A stretch of DNA of 64,000 bases from RUG14300 sp964391805 (GTDB lineage Bacteria; Bacillota; Clostridia; Christensenellales; CAG-1252). Position 1 is the stretch's first letter; the number at the start of each line of letters is the position of its first letter. The translations under genes and the position numbers were made by a program. Positions 7,983 to 16,445 of this stretch are shown piece after piece. The stretch spans positions 128,971-192,970 of the forward strand of contig CAYMNK010000003.1 in the NCBI GenBank assembly GCA_964391805.1, read 5' to 3'. The notes beneath the pieces were generated by a model. The model was not told the origin of the DNA. It made no database searches and saw only the letters and a program-made list of their open reading frames with translations.

Positions 7983-9410
7983 ATGACTAAAAAAATTATT
8001 TTAACTATCAGTATCCTCTTAGTAGCAATTCTTGCAGTTACCGTTATGGTTGGCTGTGAGTCCTACAAGAATGACTCGTTCGCTTTAGATAGTAACGACG
8101 AATCGATCAGCAACGGCGGTTCCGTTGTATACCATGGTGATTATGTTTACTTCATCAACGGCTACAGCGATCTCCTCGATGAGTACCAAGAGAATTGGTT
8201 CGGTAATGTCGAAAAAGGTGCTATTATGCGTCTCAAGAAAGACGACACAGATATGGCTAATGTCGAAATAATCGTTCCTAAGGCAGTTTACAGTACAGCT
8301 TCCAATACTGGATTCTCAATCTACGGCGACTATATCTATTATGTAACATCATCCGTTACCGAAAATAGAGACGGTTCCGTCAACAGCTCAACCCTCGAGT
8401 TTATGCGCACTCGCACAGACGGTCAAGAAACCGAAATTCTTTTATCAGTCGATAACGGTCTCAGCACCCAATATAAGTATACTCCTAACGGAATCCTTTA
8501 TGTAGCCAACAGCAATGTTTACTTCAAATCCACCGAAGGTAAAATTAAGGCAAAGGACGAGGGCATCGTAGTTGCAGAAGAAATCTCCAACGTTATATTC
8601 CCTGTTAGCGAAAACTATAAGAAGGGTTCGGACAATATTGCCGACTACTTCCTCTACACCAAAGCTTCCGAAGATAACAGCGATTATACCAACGAACTTT
8701 ATGTTTCTTCCGCTAACGGCGAATTCAATAAGAAGTTAATCGATAAGAACACATATACCGAAAAGCCTCAAGAGGACCTCAAGAATGCTTTCAGCATTTC
8801 CGTTATTGCTAACAAGGTCGTCGACGGTAAACTCAATATCGTATACACCAAGGCTTATTATGCATCTACCGATTCTACATCTACCGCTGCAGGTACCTAT
8901 ATGTATACATTCGATTCTACCTTCGATTTTGACAAGGCGAAAGAAAGAAAGGTTTCTACCGATTCGTTGTCTTCCTTAACAATCGTTGACGAAAATACCA
9001 TCCTTTCTGCTTCGAGTACATTAACAAGTTATACCTATAGCGCTGACTCCGAGTATTATGTTAAAAAGCCCTTCTCTACCGAGTATGCTAAGATCGAAAG
9101 CGCAACCGTTGTAGGCGTTCACGATGACTATGTTTATATTATCGTAAGCAACCTCTTCAAGAGAATCAAAATCGATATGTCTGAAAATCTTCAAACTGTA
9201 GGTTCGGATAAGGTTCACGTTAAGTTTATCAATCCTGAAATCGTAGTTGACGGTAACAATGCTTACATCTACTACTTCAACGATTCCAATTCTCAATACT
9301 TATATAGAATCGATTTAGGTTCTTATGATAAAGCGCTACAATCTGCTGACAATATCATAATGGGTTATAAGACTCAAGCCGACATCGAGGCTGAGGAATC
9401 CGATTCCTAA
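7983..9410 (+). CDS. Lipoprotein with predicted beta-propeller (DUF5050-like)
   Basis: Surface lipoprotein of 475 residues; signal peptide with lipobox V-M-V-G-C, Cys25. The mature part carries repeated short strands of the form G-D-Y-V-Y-F-I-N, G-D-Y-I-Y-Y-V-T, D-D-Y-V-Y-I-I-V-S and N-N-A-Y-I-Y-Y-F-N, each followed by a charged turn such as L-Y-R-I-D or F-K-R-I-K. That pattern is typical of DUF5050/YncE-like beta-propellers. No catalytic motif is visible. Codon use is biased to GGT, AAC and GTT, as in the first gene of the window, which hints at high expression. It is a single gene with its own promoter and terminator. Role unknown. Confidence 0.75.
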   Translation: MTKKIILTISILLVAILAVTVMVGCESYKNDSFALDSNDESISNGGSVVYHGDYVYFINGYSDLLDEYQENWFGNVEKGAIMRLKKDDTDMANVEIIVPKAVYSTASNTGFSIYGDYIYYVTSSVTENRDGSVNSSTLEFMRTRTDGQETEILLSVDNGLSTQYKYTPNGILYVANSNVYFKSTEGKIKAKDEGIVVAEEISNVIFPVSENYKKGSDNIADYFLYTKASEDNSDYTNELYVSSANGEFNKKLIDKNTYTEKPQEDLKNAFSISVIANKVVDGKLNIVYTKAYYASTDSTSTAAGTYMYTFDSTFDFDKAKERKVSTDSLSSLTIVDENTILSASSTLTSYTYSADSEYYVKKPFSTEYAKIESATVVGVHDDYVYIIVSNLFKRIKIDMSENLQTVGSDKVHVKFINPEIVVDGNNAYIYYFNDSNSQYLYRIDLGSYDKALQSADNIIMGYKTQADIEAEESDS

Positions 9411-9436
9411 TAAAAAGAATAAACAAGGTTTATATT

Positions 9437-9466
9437 AGCTCCGCGTTCTTTGCGGGGCTTTTTTTT
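9437..9466 (+). terminator. Terminator of the propeller-like lipoprotein gene
   Basis: AGCtCCGC / GCGGgGCT stem, 7-base loop, then seven T. Confidence 0.88.
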
Positions 9467-9569
9467 AACAATTATTGGACTGATTTTTATCTCTCAAATC
9501 GGCGCTAAAATACAATGGAATTTTTGCTACAAAAACTTGCGAGAAAACATATGGCCATTCATATTCATA

Positions 9570-9655
9570 TTAGGGTAAGCATTAGTGCCAAAGCATGTCA
9601 TCTTGAGTCTGTAGTCGAACCCGTAAGACGACGCACAGCGTCGGTATCTTAATCC
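9570..9655 (+). repeat. Dispersed intergenic repeat, copy A
   Basis: Runs from TAGGGTAAG through CATGTCAT...AGTCGAACCCG...GCGTCGGTATCTTAATCC. It matches the copy at 55830-55929 in order and ends. It is flanked by the imperfect inverted pair ATTCATAT (left) and ATATGAAT (right). Confidence 0.75.
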
Positions 9656-9685
9656 ACATATGAATATCGACATAAAATTCAATCA

Positions 9686-9718
9686 TTCGACAAGATTATA
9701 GTGTCATCGTTTGTAGAA
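9686..9718. promoter_or_regulatory. Spo0A-box-like sites upstream of the Spo0A-C gene
   Basis: The minus strand reads TTGTCGAA (9686-9693), a full match to the 0A-box core TGTCGAA. A second near-match TTTGTAGAA lies on the plus strand at 9710-9718. A TATAAT at 9737-9742 is the likely -10. Binding is inferred from the known Spo0A consensus. Confidence 0.5.
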
Positions 9719-9794
9719 TAATGCCGAAAATAACGGTATAATATATTTAAGCAAAAACTTTTTTTTTGCAATTTTGATACAAAGGAGATACACC

Positions 9795-10190
9795 ATGAAT
9801 AATAAAAAAATACAAGCAAAAATCGATAAAATGTTGATAGAATTAAAAATTACGCCCGCTCTTAGCGGATTTCATTACATAAAAGAATGCGTGATGATGA
9901 CTCTAATGAAAGGTGGTAGGGTCGGCGGATTATTTAGAGAAATGTACAGGCAAATTGCAACCGAATATTGCACATCACCAAGTTCGGTTGAAAGAGCCAT
10001 ACGCAATGCTTTAGATGTCATTTGGGGAAATGCACGGGCAAAAACTATCAATAAAGTCGTAGGACTCAATCTTTACACTCAGTACGACAAGCCGTCCATA
10101 ACTCAGTTCGTCACCCTATTGGCTGAAAAGATTTCGCAAGAATACTACATTACAGACGACGGCGAAATAATGTATATCACGATTCGGTAG
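9795..10190 (+). CDS. Stand-alone Spo0A C-terminal-type DNA-binding protein
   Basis: About 131 residues that match the effector domain of the sporulation regulator Spo0A from end to end: K-I-D-K-M-L-I-E-L-K-I-T-P-A-L-S-G-F-H-Y-I-K, then Y-R-Q-I-A-T-E-Y-x-T-S-P-S-S-V-E-R-A-I-R-N-A-L-D-V-I-W (recognition helix region ~60-80), then I-N-K-V-V-G and P-S-I-T-Q-F-V. The N-terminal receiver domain of true Spo0A is absent, so phosphorelay control is not expected. The start is the ATG at 9795, with AAAGGAGA just upstream; an alternative start at 9774 lacks a site. 0A-box-like sequences upstream suggest self-regulation. Confidence 0.85.
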   Translation: MNNKKIQAKIDKMLIELKITPALSGFHYIKECVMMTLMKGGRVGGLFREMYRQIATEYCTSPSSVERAIRNALDVIWGNARAKTINKVVGLNLYTQYDKPSITQFVTLLAEKISQEYYITDDGEIMYITIR

Positions 10191-10222
10191 AACGATTAAC
10201 CTTATTGTCATTATAAAACTAT

Positions 10223-10738
10223 TTATTGTTCAATATCAATTTCATACTTGTCATCTATAAGCAAATAATTGACGCCATGTTTTTGAGCAAGTTCCAATAT
10301 CCGTGCATTCTCAGCAAACACACTTTGCATAGTACAGCAATCATCATCTAATCGGTTTTCTATGTCCCTTGCATGCTTTTTAATATCCGCAAAGTGATTT
10401 TTTATATAGTTATCGCTCATTATAAGGCAGTAATATTTAATGTCTTTGAGGTATTCCTTTTCAAAATCTCCTTTCCAATCAAACGGAATATAGCAACCTT
10501 CGACAATTAAGTTTTGCTTATTTTCAATGACAGTTTTAATCATTTCGCGGACAATGGGCCATAAATATGCCGTGAGTTCATCCTCACTACTCATCGGCGA
10601 AAGATTTGTGTTTCCACTACGAATTAACCCCATTTTCAAGTGGTCAATCGATAAATACGGATATTTATATTTTTCGAGCAGTTTTTGTGCAAGTACTGTT
10701 TTACCCGTGTGAGATGCTCCTGTAATTAAAACAATCAT
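10223..10738 (-). CDS. P-loop kinase-like protein (2-phosphoglycerate kinase/AAA_33-like)
   Basis: Small nucleotide-binding protein, 171 residues. Walker A is G-A-S-H-T-G-K-T at 7-14. A substrate-side strand-helix, Y-L-S-I-D-H-L-K-M-G-L-I-R-S-G, follows at ~33-47, and N-L-I-V-E-G-C-Y-I-P at ~98 looks like the Walker B strand. Proteins with this layout in Firmicutes are often labelled 2-phosphoglycerate kinase or AAA family ATPase; the true substrate is unknown. It is single, convergent with the Spo0A-C gene, with no toxin-antitoxin partner visible. Confidence 0.7.
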   Translation of the reverse strand: MIVLITGASHTGKTVLAQKLLEKYKYPYLSIDHLKMGLIRSGNTNLSPMSSEDELTAYLWPIVREMIKTVIENKQNLIVEGCYIPFDWKGDFEKEYLKDIKYYCLIMSDNYIKNHFADIKKHARDIENRLDDDCCTMQSVFAENARILELAQKHGVNYLLIDDKYEIDIEQ

Positions 10739-10740
10739 TA

Positions 10741-11031
10741 TTTCACCTACAAATTACAATTTTTATCGATTTTATTATACCACAAAATATGATGTTTTTC
10801 AATATATTCACTCCCCTATGCCGGAAAATATTAGAAAAAGAAAATTACCATATCTCTTTATAACCTTTTGTTCCATTAATCCATCTATCGTTCCGTTAAA
10901 ACGCCTTTGTATCGTTGATAAATCCTTCATCCTGTAGTTCTTTAAGTAATAATAAAAAGCCCCGTAAAACCGCCAAATAATACGCCTACAACCTCTTACA
11001 CTACAGATAGGAAAATAGCTCCTTTATGCAA
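10741..11031. other. Gene-free stretch
   Basis: About 290 AT-rich bases upstream of the P-loop gene. An AGCCCC at ~10966 is the inverse of the GGGGCT in the terminator at 11039, too far away to be a simple hairpin. No RNA or gene recognised. Confidence 0.4.
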
Positions 11032-11060
11032 AGAAAAAAGGGGCTGTAAAAAAAGTCCCT
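11032..11060 (-). terminator. Terminator of the kptA operon
   Basis: On the minus strand AGGGACT / AGCCCCT (one mismatch) is followed by TTTTTTC, 16 bases beyond the kptA stop. Confidence 0.7.
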
Positions 11061-11075
11061 GTGATTTTTTGATTT

Positions 11076-11615
11076 TTAGATTTTTTCATTCGGAAATTCG
11101 ATATACTCGGGCGGAACGTATTCCGTAAGCCACACCGTAGCGGAATGATAAAAAGCATATCCGTCGTCTTCCATTTTTCTTGCATTAACTTTTAGCACTA
11201 TCGGTTCTCCGTGCCGTGCTCCGACGGAACGGGCAACATCTTCATTGCAAGATAAATGAACGTAATTGCGGGTTCTTTTTCGAATTCCCTCGTTCAGTAT
11301 TCTGTTTACATAGTTTATAGACGTACCGTGATATAACGTTTCCGGTGGCGAAGAAGGATTTATAGCTAAATTTACAGGGAAAGAATGTCCGTAATTCGCC
11401 CTAATTTTTGTTTTATCGGCATTAAAAGAATACCTGTTTTTAGCGTCATTTCTTACAATTTCTTCCAATCCGTGAAAATCGATAAAGACTCCGTTGTTAT
11501 TGAATTTTTCAATCAACTCCGCAACGTCGGCGTAACCGTTTTCGTCTAAAATAATACCTATAGATTCGGGCTTATGCCGTAAAATAAAAGATACTCGCTT
11601 ACTTATACTCTTCAT
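11076..11615 (-). CDS. kptA: RNA 2'-phosphotransferase (Tpt1/KptA family)
   Basis: Removes an internal 2'-phosphate from RNA by transfer to NAD+, giving ADP-ribose 1'',2''-cyclic phosphate. The 179 residues have the standard two-lobe family layout: S-F-I-L-R-H-K-P near the N-terminus, Y-G-H-S-F-P mid-protein, and the NAD-binding half with L-Y-H-G-T, V-H-L-S and A-R-S-V-G-A-R-H-G. The Arg-His-His-Arg set expected in the active site is all visible. It is preceded by AAGGA and lies 6 bases after a 60-residue gene. In bacteria the natural 2'-phosphate substrate is unclear; a role in RNA repair or NAD chemistry is possible. Confidence 0.93.
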   Translation of the reverse strand: MKSISKRVSFILRHKPESIGIILDENGYADVAELIEKFNNNGVFIDFHGLEEIVRNDAKNRYSFNADKTKIRANYGHSFPVNLAINPSSPPETLYHGTSINYVNRILNEGIRKRTRNYVHLSCNEDVARSVGARHGEPIVLKVNARKMEDDGYAFYHSATVWLTEYVPPEYIEFPNEKI

Positions 11616-11621
11616 AAATCC

Positions 11622-11804
11622 TTATTTTAATCTTGAAAAATCCGCATTTGTAAGGTCAAGACCTGTTTCTTCGAGAACATCACGAACTTCATCGAGTAAT
11701 TTTACCCCGCCCTCAACCAACGCTACAATAAATAATGGCAAAAATGCCCTGTTTTGTATTTCGTTTTGATGCTTTTTTAAAAGTTTTTGTACTCTGTCAC
11801 TCAT
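11622..11804 (-). CDS. Small hypothetical protein (60 aa) in the kptA operon
   Basis: The start at 11804 is fixed by AAAGGAG 6-7 bases upstream; an upstream in-frame start would nearly reach the preceding gene and lacks a site. The protein has a basic N-terminal helix (R-V-Q-K-L-L-K-K-H), a hydrophobic stretch F-L-P-L-F-I-V-A-L-V-E-G-G and an acidic helix D-E-V-R-D-V-L-E-E-T-G. I know no family. It lies 6 bases before kptA and 71 after the HhH-like gene, so it is probably co-transcribed with both. Confidence 0.65.
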   Translation of the reverse strand: MSDRVQKLLKKHQNEIQNRAFLPLFIVALVEGGVKLLDEVRDVLEETGLDLTNADFSRLK

Positions 11805-11875
11805 TTTATTTCTCCTTTTATTTAGCAAATAACGCCCAAAGATAAAAATCAATTTTTTTGACTTCAAAAATATTA

Positions 11876-12478
11876 CTACTTAACAGTATTCCCATTTTCT
11901 ATATCAATTTGATACAGCACCTTATCTATATCGCTAAAATTGATAATTTTCTGGCAACGTTTATCGTAAAAATCATAAACTTTCTCTACATATTTTAAAT
12001 ATCCTTCTGGATTAATGTTTGTGGACATTTCTTCACAATAAATTACACGATACGCCCTTTTATCTATGATGGGAAACGCATTTGGCATAAACATATTCAA
12101 AATGGTACTTGCCATTGCAACACTAATCCCTGTTGTTTTTAAAAGCCCTTCAAATACCTTCTTAATCTTTTCTTCGTGGGCCTTTATATCTTTAAACTTA
12201 ATATCCTTATACCCGTTTATGGTTTGAGAAAGCAAGTATATATCTTTTATTAATTCATCGTTCCGTTCAATACGACGATTAATTTTCCACAACACAATCG
12301 AATTGATAATATCTTGGTTTTCACGTGGGTTCGAAAAATTGCAATTCGCTATTCTATCAATAATTTCTTTCCGGCTTTCGAGTTCCTTATTGTCATCATA
12401 AGAATAATGTTCAAGTATTTCTCCATACTCAATGTTATCAAAATCATAGCTATAAATAATCTGGCCTTTTTTTGTCAT
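11876..12478 (-). CDS. Hypothetical protein, possible HhH-GPD-like fold
   Basis: 200 residues, mostly helical and charged. The segment L-K-T-T-G-I-S-V-A-M-A-S-T-I-L followed by P-I-I-D-K-R-A-Y-R (about 117-148) resembles the helix-hairpin-helix plus conserved Asp seen in HhH-GPD base-excision glycosylases and in a group of uncharacterised relatives. No Fe-S cysteine set is present and I cannot identify a lysine nucleophile. Strong ribosome binding site (GGAGGATGTAAAGG). First gene of a probable three-gene unit ending in kptA, an association that points to nucleic-acid repair without proving it. Confidence 0.6.
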   Translation of the reverse strand: MTKKGQIIYSYDFDNIEYGEILEHYSYDDNKELESRKEIIDRIANCNFSNPRENQDIINSIVLWKINRRIERNDELIKDIYLLSQTINGYKDIKFKDIKAHEEKIKKVFEGLLKTTGISVAMASTILNMFMPNAFPIIDKRAYRVIYCEEMSTNINPEGYLKYVEKVYDFYDKRCQKIINFSDIDKVLYQIDIENGNTVK

Positions 12479-12646
12479 CCTTTACATCCTCCGTATATTT
12501 AAAGGAAACAACCATTCGGTCATCTCAAGTCATTTTCTAACAAACTCCTAAGTTTATTATTTATATAGTACCATATAATACTTGCAATTACAAGATAGCT
12601 TGCAAATATTTGCTCAAAAATCTTGATTTCCGATTAATTAAGATAA

Positions 12647-13954
12647 TTACTTTATTCTGAGCCCCTTTGGATAATGATTTTTGGCACGACAGGAACTAAC
12701 TTTGATACCGCCTATCGGGCAACCACATACGGTAACTACTGCCCATCCGTCAGGTAGTGTTGTTTCGATTTCCTCTCCTCTCAGATAGCGTTTTAGCTCA
12801 TTGCTATCGGGCTGAAAATCTATTTTTCGTTTAAAGTATACTCCGTATGCCGAAAAGAATTGGTGATGCGGCATAAGGCGTTTATCGATTTCGCCAACCT
12901 TCACTCCCGCTACTGTAATTTGCTTTGTTATAGGCGGGATAATATGAGGCGGAATAACGATGCTATTATTATACATATATGAGTTTACGGCAATATTTAA
13001 GTTTGATAAGAATTGCTCGACGCTCTCTTTTTCTTTACGGTTTAATGCTCTCAACGGCATCTTATTGTTTGATTCTTCGACACTGTTTATGCGTTGCAAT
13101 AGTGCCACAAAATGACCTTCTCCGCGAATTTTATCGGGATAAAGTCTTCCTGTTAATCGGTCGGTATCTACTCCCTTATCAACGGGAAATTTCGAGGGAA
13201 TAGGTAATAACTTAAATTCGCCATTATTCAATAAGTATTGTATTACTTCCTCGTTTTCTCTTGCCGAGAATGTACATGTAGAATATACAAGGAAGCCACC
13301 CGTACGCACACATTTGGCGCCTTCGGTAATTATCTCCTTTTGCAGATCAGACAGTGAAATTGACTTATTTAGTGACCACTCGGTAATTGCCTCGGGGTTT
13401 TTTCTAAACATTCCTTCACCCGAACACGGTGCGTCCACAAGAACGTAATCAAACCATCCATATGCCATTTTTGATAGGGACTTAGGATCAAGCATTGTCA
13501 CAACTGTATTTCTTAAGCCCAACCTTTCCACATTACTTACAAGCGTTTTATTTCGCGACGGATTAATCTCATTGCTTACCAATACACCGTCATCACCTAT
13601 AAGTGCAGATAATTGCCCGGTTTTGCCACCCGGGGATGCACATAAATCCAATACACGGCTCCCCTTATGCGGATTAAGCACAAGGGCGGGAATCATTGCA
13701 GACGGTTCTTGAATATATACCGCTCCAGCATGGTGAAAAGCGGAAGAACCAAGCGTTTCATCCTTAAGATAAAAACATTTTTTTGCATAATCGATCTCGC
13801 CACTTCCGAATTGCTCTATCGGATAGTCGCATGGTTTTGCGGTGTTAATTCTGTACCCTCTTACGGCAGGGGAGTGATAAGAGGACAGAAACGCCTCGTA
13901 TTCGTTCCCTCTTAAATCTTTCATTTCGTTTAAAAAATCGGTTGGCAAATTCAT
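12647..13954 (-). CDS. rsmF: rRNA cytosine-C5 methyltransferase (RsmF/RsmB/NSUN family)
   Basis: SAM-dependent methylation of a cytosine in rRNA. About 435 residues from the ATG at 13954; the upstream in-frame extension to 14116 reads like non-coding sequence. The SAM-binding motif I is V-L-D-L-C-A-S-P-G-G-K-T (~96). The two catalytic cysteines are in D-A-P-C-S-G-E-G-M-F (~172) and Y-S-T-C-T-F-S (~224). The C-terminal part (R-L-M-P-H, G-V-Y-F-K-R, K-N-H-Y-P-K-G-L-R) resembles the extra RNA-binding region of RsmF/YebU-type enzymes. The exact target base cannot be read. Single gene; the ribosome binding site is weak. Confidence 0.9.
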   Translation of the reverse strand: MNLPTDFLNEMKDLRGNEYEAFLSSYHSPAVRGYRINTAKPCDYPIEQFGSGEIDYAKKCFYLKDETLGSSAFHHAGAVYIQEPSAMIPALVLNPHKGSRVLDLCASPGGKTGQLSALIGDDGVLVSNEINPSRNKTLVSNVERLGLRNTVVTMLDPKSLSKMAYGWFDYVLVDAPCSGEGMFRKNPEAITEWSLNKSISLSDLQKEIITEGAKCVRTGGFLVYSTCTFSARENEEVIQYLLNNGEFKLLPIPSKFPVDKGVDTDRLTGRLYPDKIRGEGHFVALLQRINSVEESNNKMPLRALNRKEKESVEQFLSNLNIAVNSYMYNNSIVIPPHIIPPITKQITVAGVKVGEIDKRLMPHHQFFSAYGVYFKRKIDFQPDSNELKRYLRGEEIETTLPDGWAVVTVCGCPIGGIKVSSCRAKNHYPKGLRIK

Positions 13955-14189
13955 AACTGTACTCTCATCGCCGAAAATAATTCGACAAGTAATGTGTGAT
14001 ACAATTATTGTACGATATTTTATCAAAATAATCAATAACAACTTAAACATTCTTTGTTTGAAACTGTAAAGTGGATTATTTTGAATCAGAATCCGAGTGT
14101 AGCGAGAATCAAACAATATAAGCGTTTAACATTTTGCGGACGATAATGACAGACTGACGTTATTGTATCCGCTTTTATTAATGCGGAAT

Positions 14190-14265
14190 TAGATACTGCT
14201 CGGCTCCGCCTCGCACTGCTTCGCAGTTCGACTACGGTCTGTCGACCTTCGCTCAGTATGACATT
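14190..14265 (-). repeat. Dispersed intergenic repeat, copy B (inverse orientation)
   Basis: AGATACTGCTCGG ... CTCGCACTGCTTCGCAG ... TTCGACTACG ... CGCTCAGTATGACAT, nearly the same words as copies at 55973, 58521 and 58733. Confidence 0.8.
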
Positions 14266-14330
14266 GCAGTAAATTACGGACACCGATAAGAAAAGGTCTA
14301 TGCGGATGTGTAGTTTTGAAAAGCGGGAAA

Positions 14331-14369
14331 TAAAAAACCACCCTGAGTGTCGAATGACGCGCAAGGTGG
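14331..14369 (-). terminator. Terminator of the large sugar operon
   Basis: On the minus strand CCACCTTG / CAGGGTGG followed by TTTTTTA, about 100 bases beyond the last gene. The rest of 14117-14468 holds only repeat copy B. Confidence 0.8.
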
Positions 14370-14468
14370 CGTGAGAGGAGAATTAGTTTCACCCCCTCTC
14401 GATTGAAAGGAATGGGTTTGGTTATTATTAAAATATTATTTGATAGATAGACAATTAATAATTCAAAA

Positions 14469-16370
14469 TTAAGCAATAGTTACTTGTTGAATTGTTACAT
14501 TGTCAATTAAGGCGTAGTTATTTGCGGATTGCAATTCGCCGTTATTTATCCCTACCCAGAAGAATAAATTGATTGCTTTACAATTTGCAAGACTATCTGC
14601 AGTAAAGTACACCTCTAAAGTTGTGTAGCCATCCTTACCGACGGTATCAAGTTTGCCAAAACTTGTGTTTTGAACAATTTGATGAGCATTATCGTCGTCC
14701 GTTGTCCAAGCCCAAGCGGTGAATCCAAGAGAATCAAACAATTGATTATCTGCGCCGAGTTTAATGTTTAATGACATTTTGTAAATACCGCCATTAGCAA
14801 TCGCCGTGTTACCCTTAAGGTCAAATTCACATGTTACTCCGTTTGAATACGCCTTGAAAACTCTATTGCCATCTTCATTGACAATGGCACTACCGATTCC
14901 GTTCGGCTCGATAAGAATTGTGTCATTAACATGCCATTTATTTTCGGTAAATGTGGTGAATTTTTCAAAATCTCCACCGGCAATTCCGTCAATATTGGCT
15001 TTGTTTGTATCGTCCTTTGCGTAGACACGGATATTGTCAATTAAGACATAGTTATCGGTAAGATCAACTTCAGGCCAGTATGTAAAGTCGAGTTGTGCCC
15101 AACCGCTGTTGATATTGTCTTCGGCAGTAATGGTATATTCGTACTCGATTGTTGTCCAACCGTCTGTTGTGCAATTTGCAAGGTTTGCTTGTACATCGGC
15201 AATAGTTCTATAGCCACCGTTATATGCCAATGCAAATACGATTTTGCCTTCGCTAACGTGTTCGTTAGGTCCGAGTTTAACATCGATTGCGATAACATAG
15301 GTGCCTACGTTTACAATATTGCCGGAAGCGTCCTTCTTCAAAATGATATCGTTAGGGTACCACATATATGGTTGTAATTTTGCACAGGTATTACCGTTTG
15401 TTTCGGTAATAATCGAGTAGTCCATTGCCGACCAGTTACCGTATGGGTAGGTTAGGCCCCATTGCGATTGCGAAAGAACATTAACTACTTGTTCAAAATC
15501 GCCATTGAGGTTTGCTTGCAAGTTTTCTTCGGATGTTGTAAAGGTTAAGGCTTTTTCGCTCGTTTCAAAATAAGCTTCGTTTGTTGTGTAAGCAACGATT
15601 TTGCAACCATCTGTTACTGCATTTACGGGAATGGTATATGTAAGAGCGTTACCAAGGTCTGTTTCGTTGTCGCCAACGACAGCTTTGTAACCTGTAGCAT
15701 TTTCTACTGCCGACCATGAAGCAACATTACCATTGATTGTTACATTGGGAATACACATAACTTTAAGTGTTGCGGAGTAGTCGCAGTTTGCGTTTTTGCA
15801 TGTGTAGGTTGCAAGACCTTCGGCATCGACAGTTGCTTCCGTTGTGATGTTAACCTCGAGTTTATGACCGATTTTAGCATCTACAATGTTTGCCATTTCG
15901 TTTTTGTCTGCGTCGAAATTAGTTCCGCATTTATCGCAGTGATAGTGAGCAAGTTCGCCGTCTTCGGTACAAGTGGGCGTTTTTGCTTGAATCCACTCGC
16001 CATAAACGTGTGTATGATCCAAACGCGGAACAATCTCGGTTTTCGTCTTTCCACAGGTGCAAGTGTACTTAATTTGACCGTCGTTATCTTCGGTAGCGGT
16101 TACGATTGTTTCACCTTCGCCCCAAACGTGAGCAACGGCTGTTGTTTTGCTACCACAAACGCACTCTTGCCAGTGGTTAATGTCGTCGAATGCCCATGAA
16201 TATGCATGAGCACTTTCATCGCCTCGTTTGTCGCATGTGTCACAATCATGCCAGTGATTGGTTTCATCATATGACCAGTCGCTTTTGAAATTGCAAGTGT
16301 GGGTGTTACAACCGACAAGCAACAAAGTGCAAGCAAGAATGACAGCCAACAATGTAATAATCTTTTTCAT
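14469..16370 (-). CDS. Surface lipoprotein with His/Cys repeats and two carbohydrate-binding-like modules
   Basis: About 633 residues; lipobox L-L-V-G-C with Cys21. The start at 16370 follows AAAGGAGA. Residues ~25-200 contain repeated short units with paired Cys and His (N-H-W-H-D-C-D-T-C, N-H-W-Q-E-C-V-C-G, Y-T-C-T-C-G, Y-H-C-D-K-C-G, Y-T-C-K-N-A-N-C), common in gut Clostridia surface proteins. An Ig-like stretch follows. Two beta-sandwich modules, each starting with N/G-G-D-F-E (~295 and ~470) and ending in Y-V/A-L-I-D-N-I/V, look like CBM4/9-type sugar-binding domains. Last gene of the sugar operon; probably holds glycan at the cell surface. Confidence 0.8.
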   Translation of the reverse strand: MKKIITLLAVILACTLLLVGCNTHTCNFKSDWSYDETNHWHDCDTCDKRGDESAHAYSWAFDDINHWQECVCGSKTTAVAHVWGEGETIVTATEDNDGQIKYTCTCGKTKTEIVPRLDHTHVYGEWIQAKTPTCTEDGELAHYHCDKCGTNFDADKNEMANIVDAKIGHKLEVNITTEATVDAEGLATYTCKNANCDYSATLKVMCIPNVTINGNVASWSAVENATGYKAVVGDNETDLGNALTYTIPVNAVTDGCKIVAYTTNEAYFETSEKALTFTTSEENLQANLNGDFEQVVNVLSQSQWGLTYPYGNWSAMDYSIITETNGNTCAKLQPYMWYPNDIILKKDASGNIVNVGTYVIAIDVKLGPNEHVSEGKIVFALAYNGGYRTIADVQANLANCTTDGWTTIEYEYTITAEDNINSGWAQLDFTYWPEVDLTDNYVLIDNIRVYAKDDTNKANIDGIAGGDFEKFTTFTENKWHVNDTILIEPNGIGSAIVNEDGNRVFKAYSNGVTCEFDLKGNTAIANGGIYKMSLNIKLGADNQLFDSLGFTAWAWTTDDDNAHQIVQNTSFGKLDTVGKDGYTTLEVYFTADSLANCKAINLFFWVGINNGELQSANNYALIDNVTIQQVTIA

Positions 16371-16445
16371 TTTAGTTCTCCTTTTGTTTATATTTTCAAA
16401 ATGAATTTTCTTCATTTTAATTTTAATAGTTAATAAAACTAAGCT

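Noticed and set aside
10223..10738. Zeta-toxin or chloramphenicol-phosphotransferase-like gene
   Set aside because: The P-loop fits many small kinases, but there is no antitoxin partner and no distinctive substrate motif, so only the broad family is reported.
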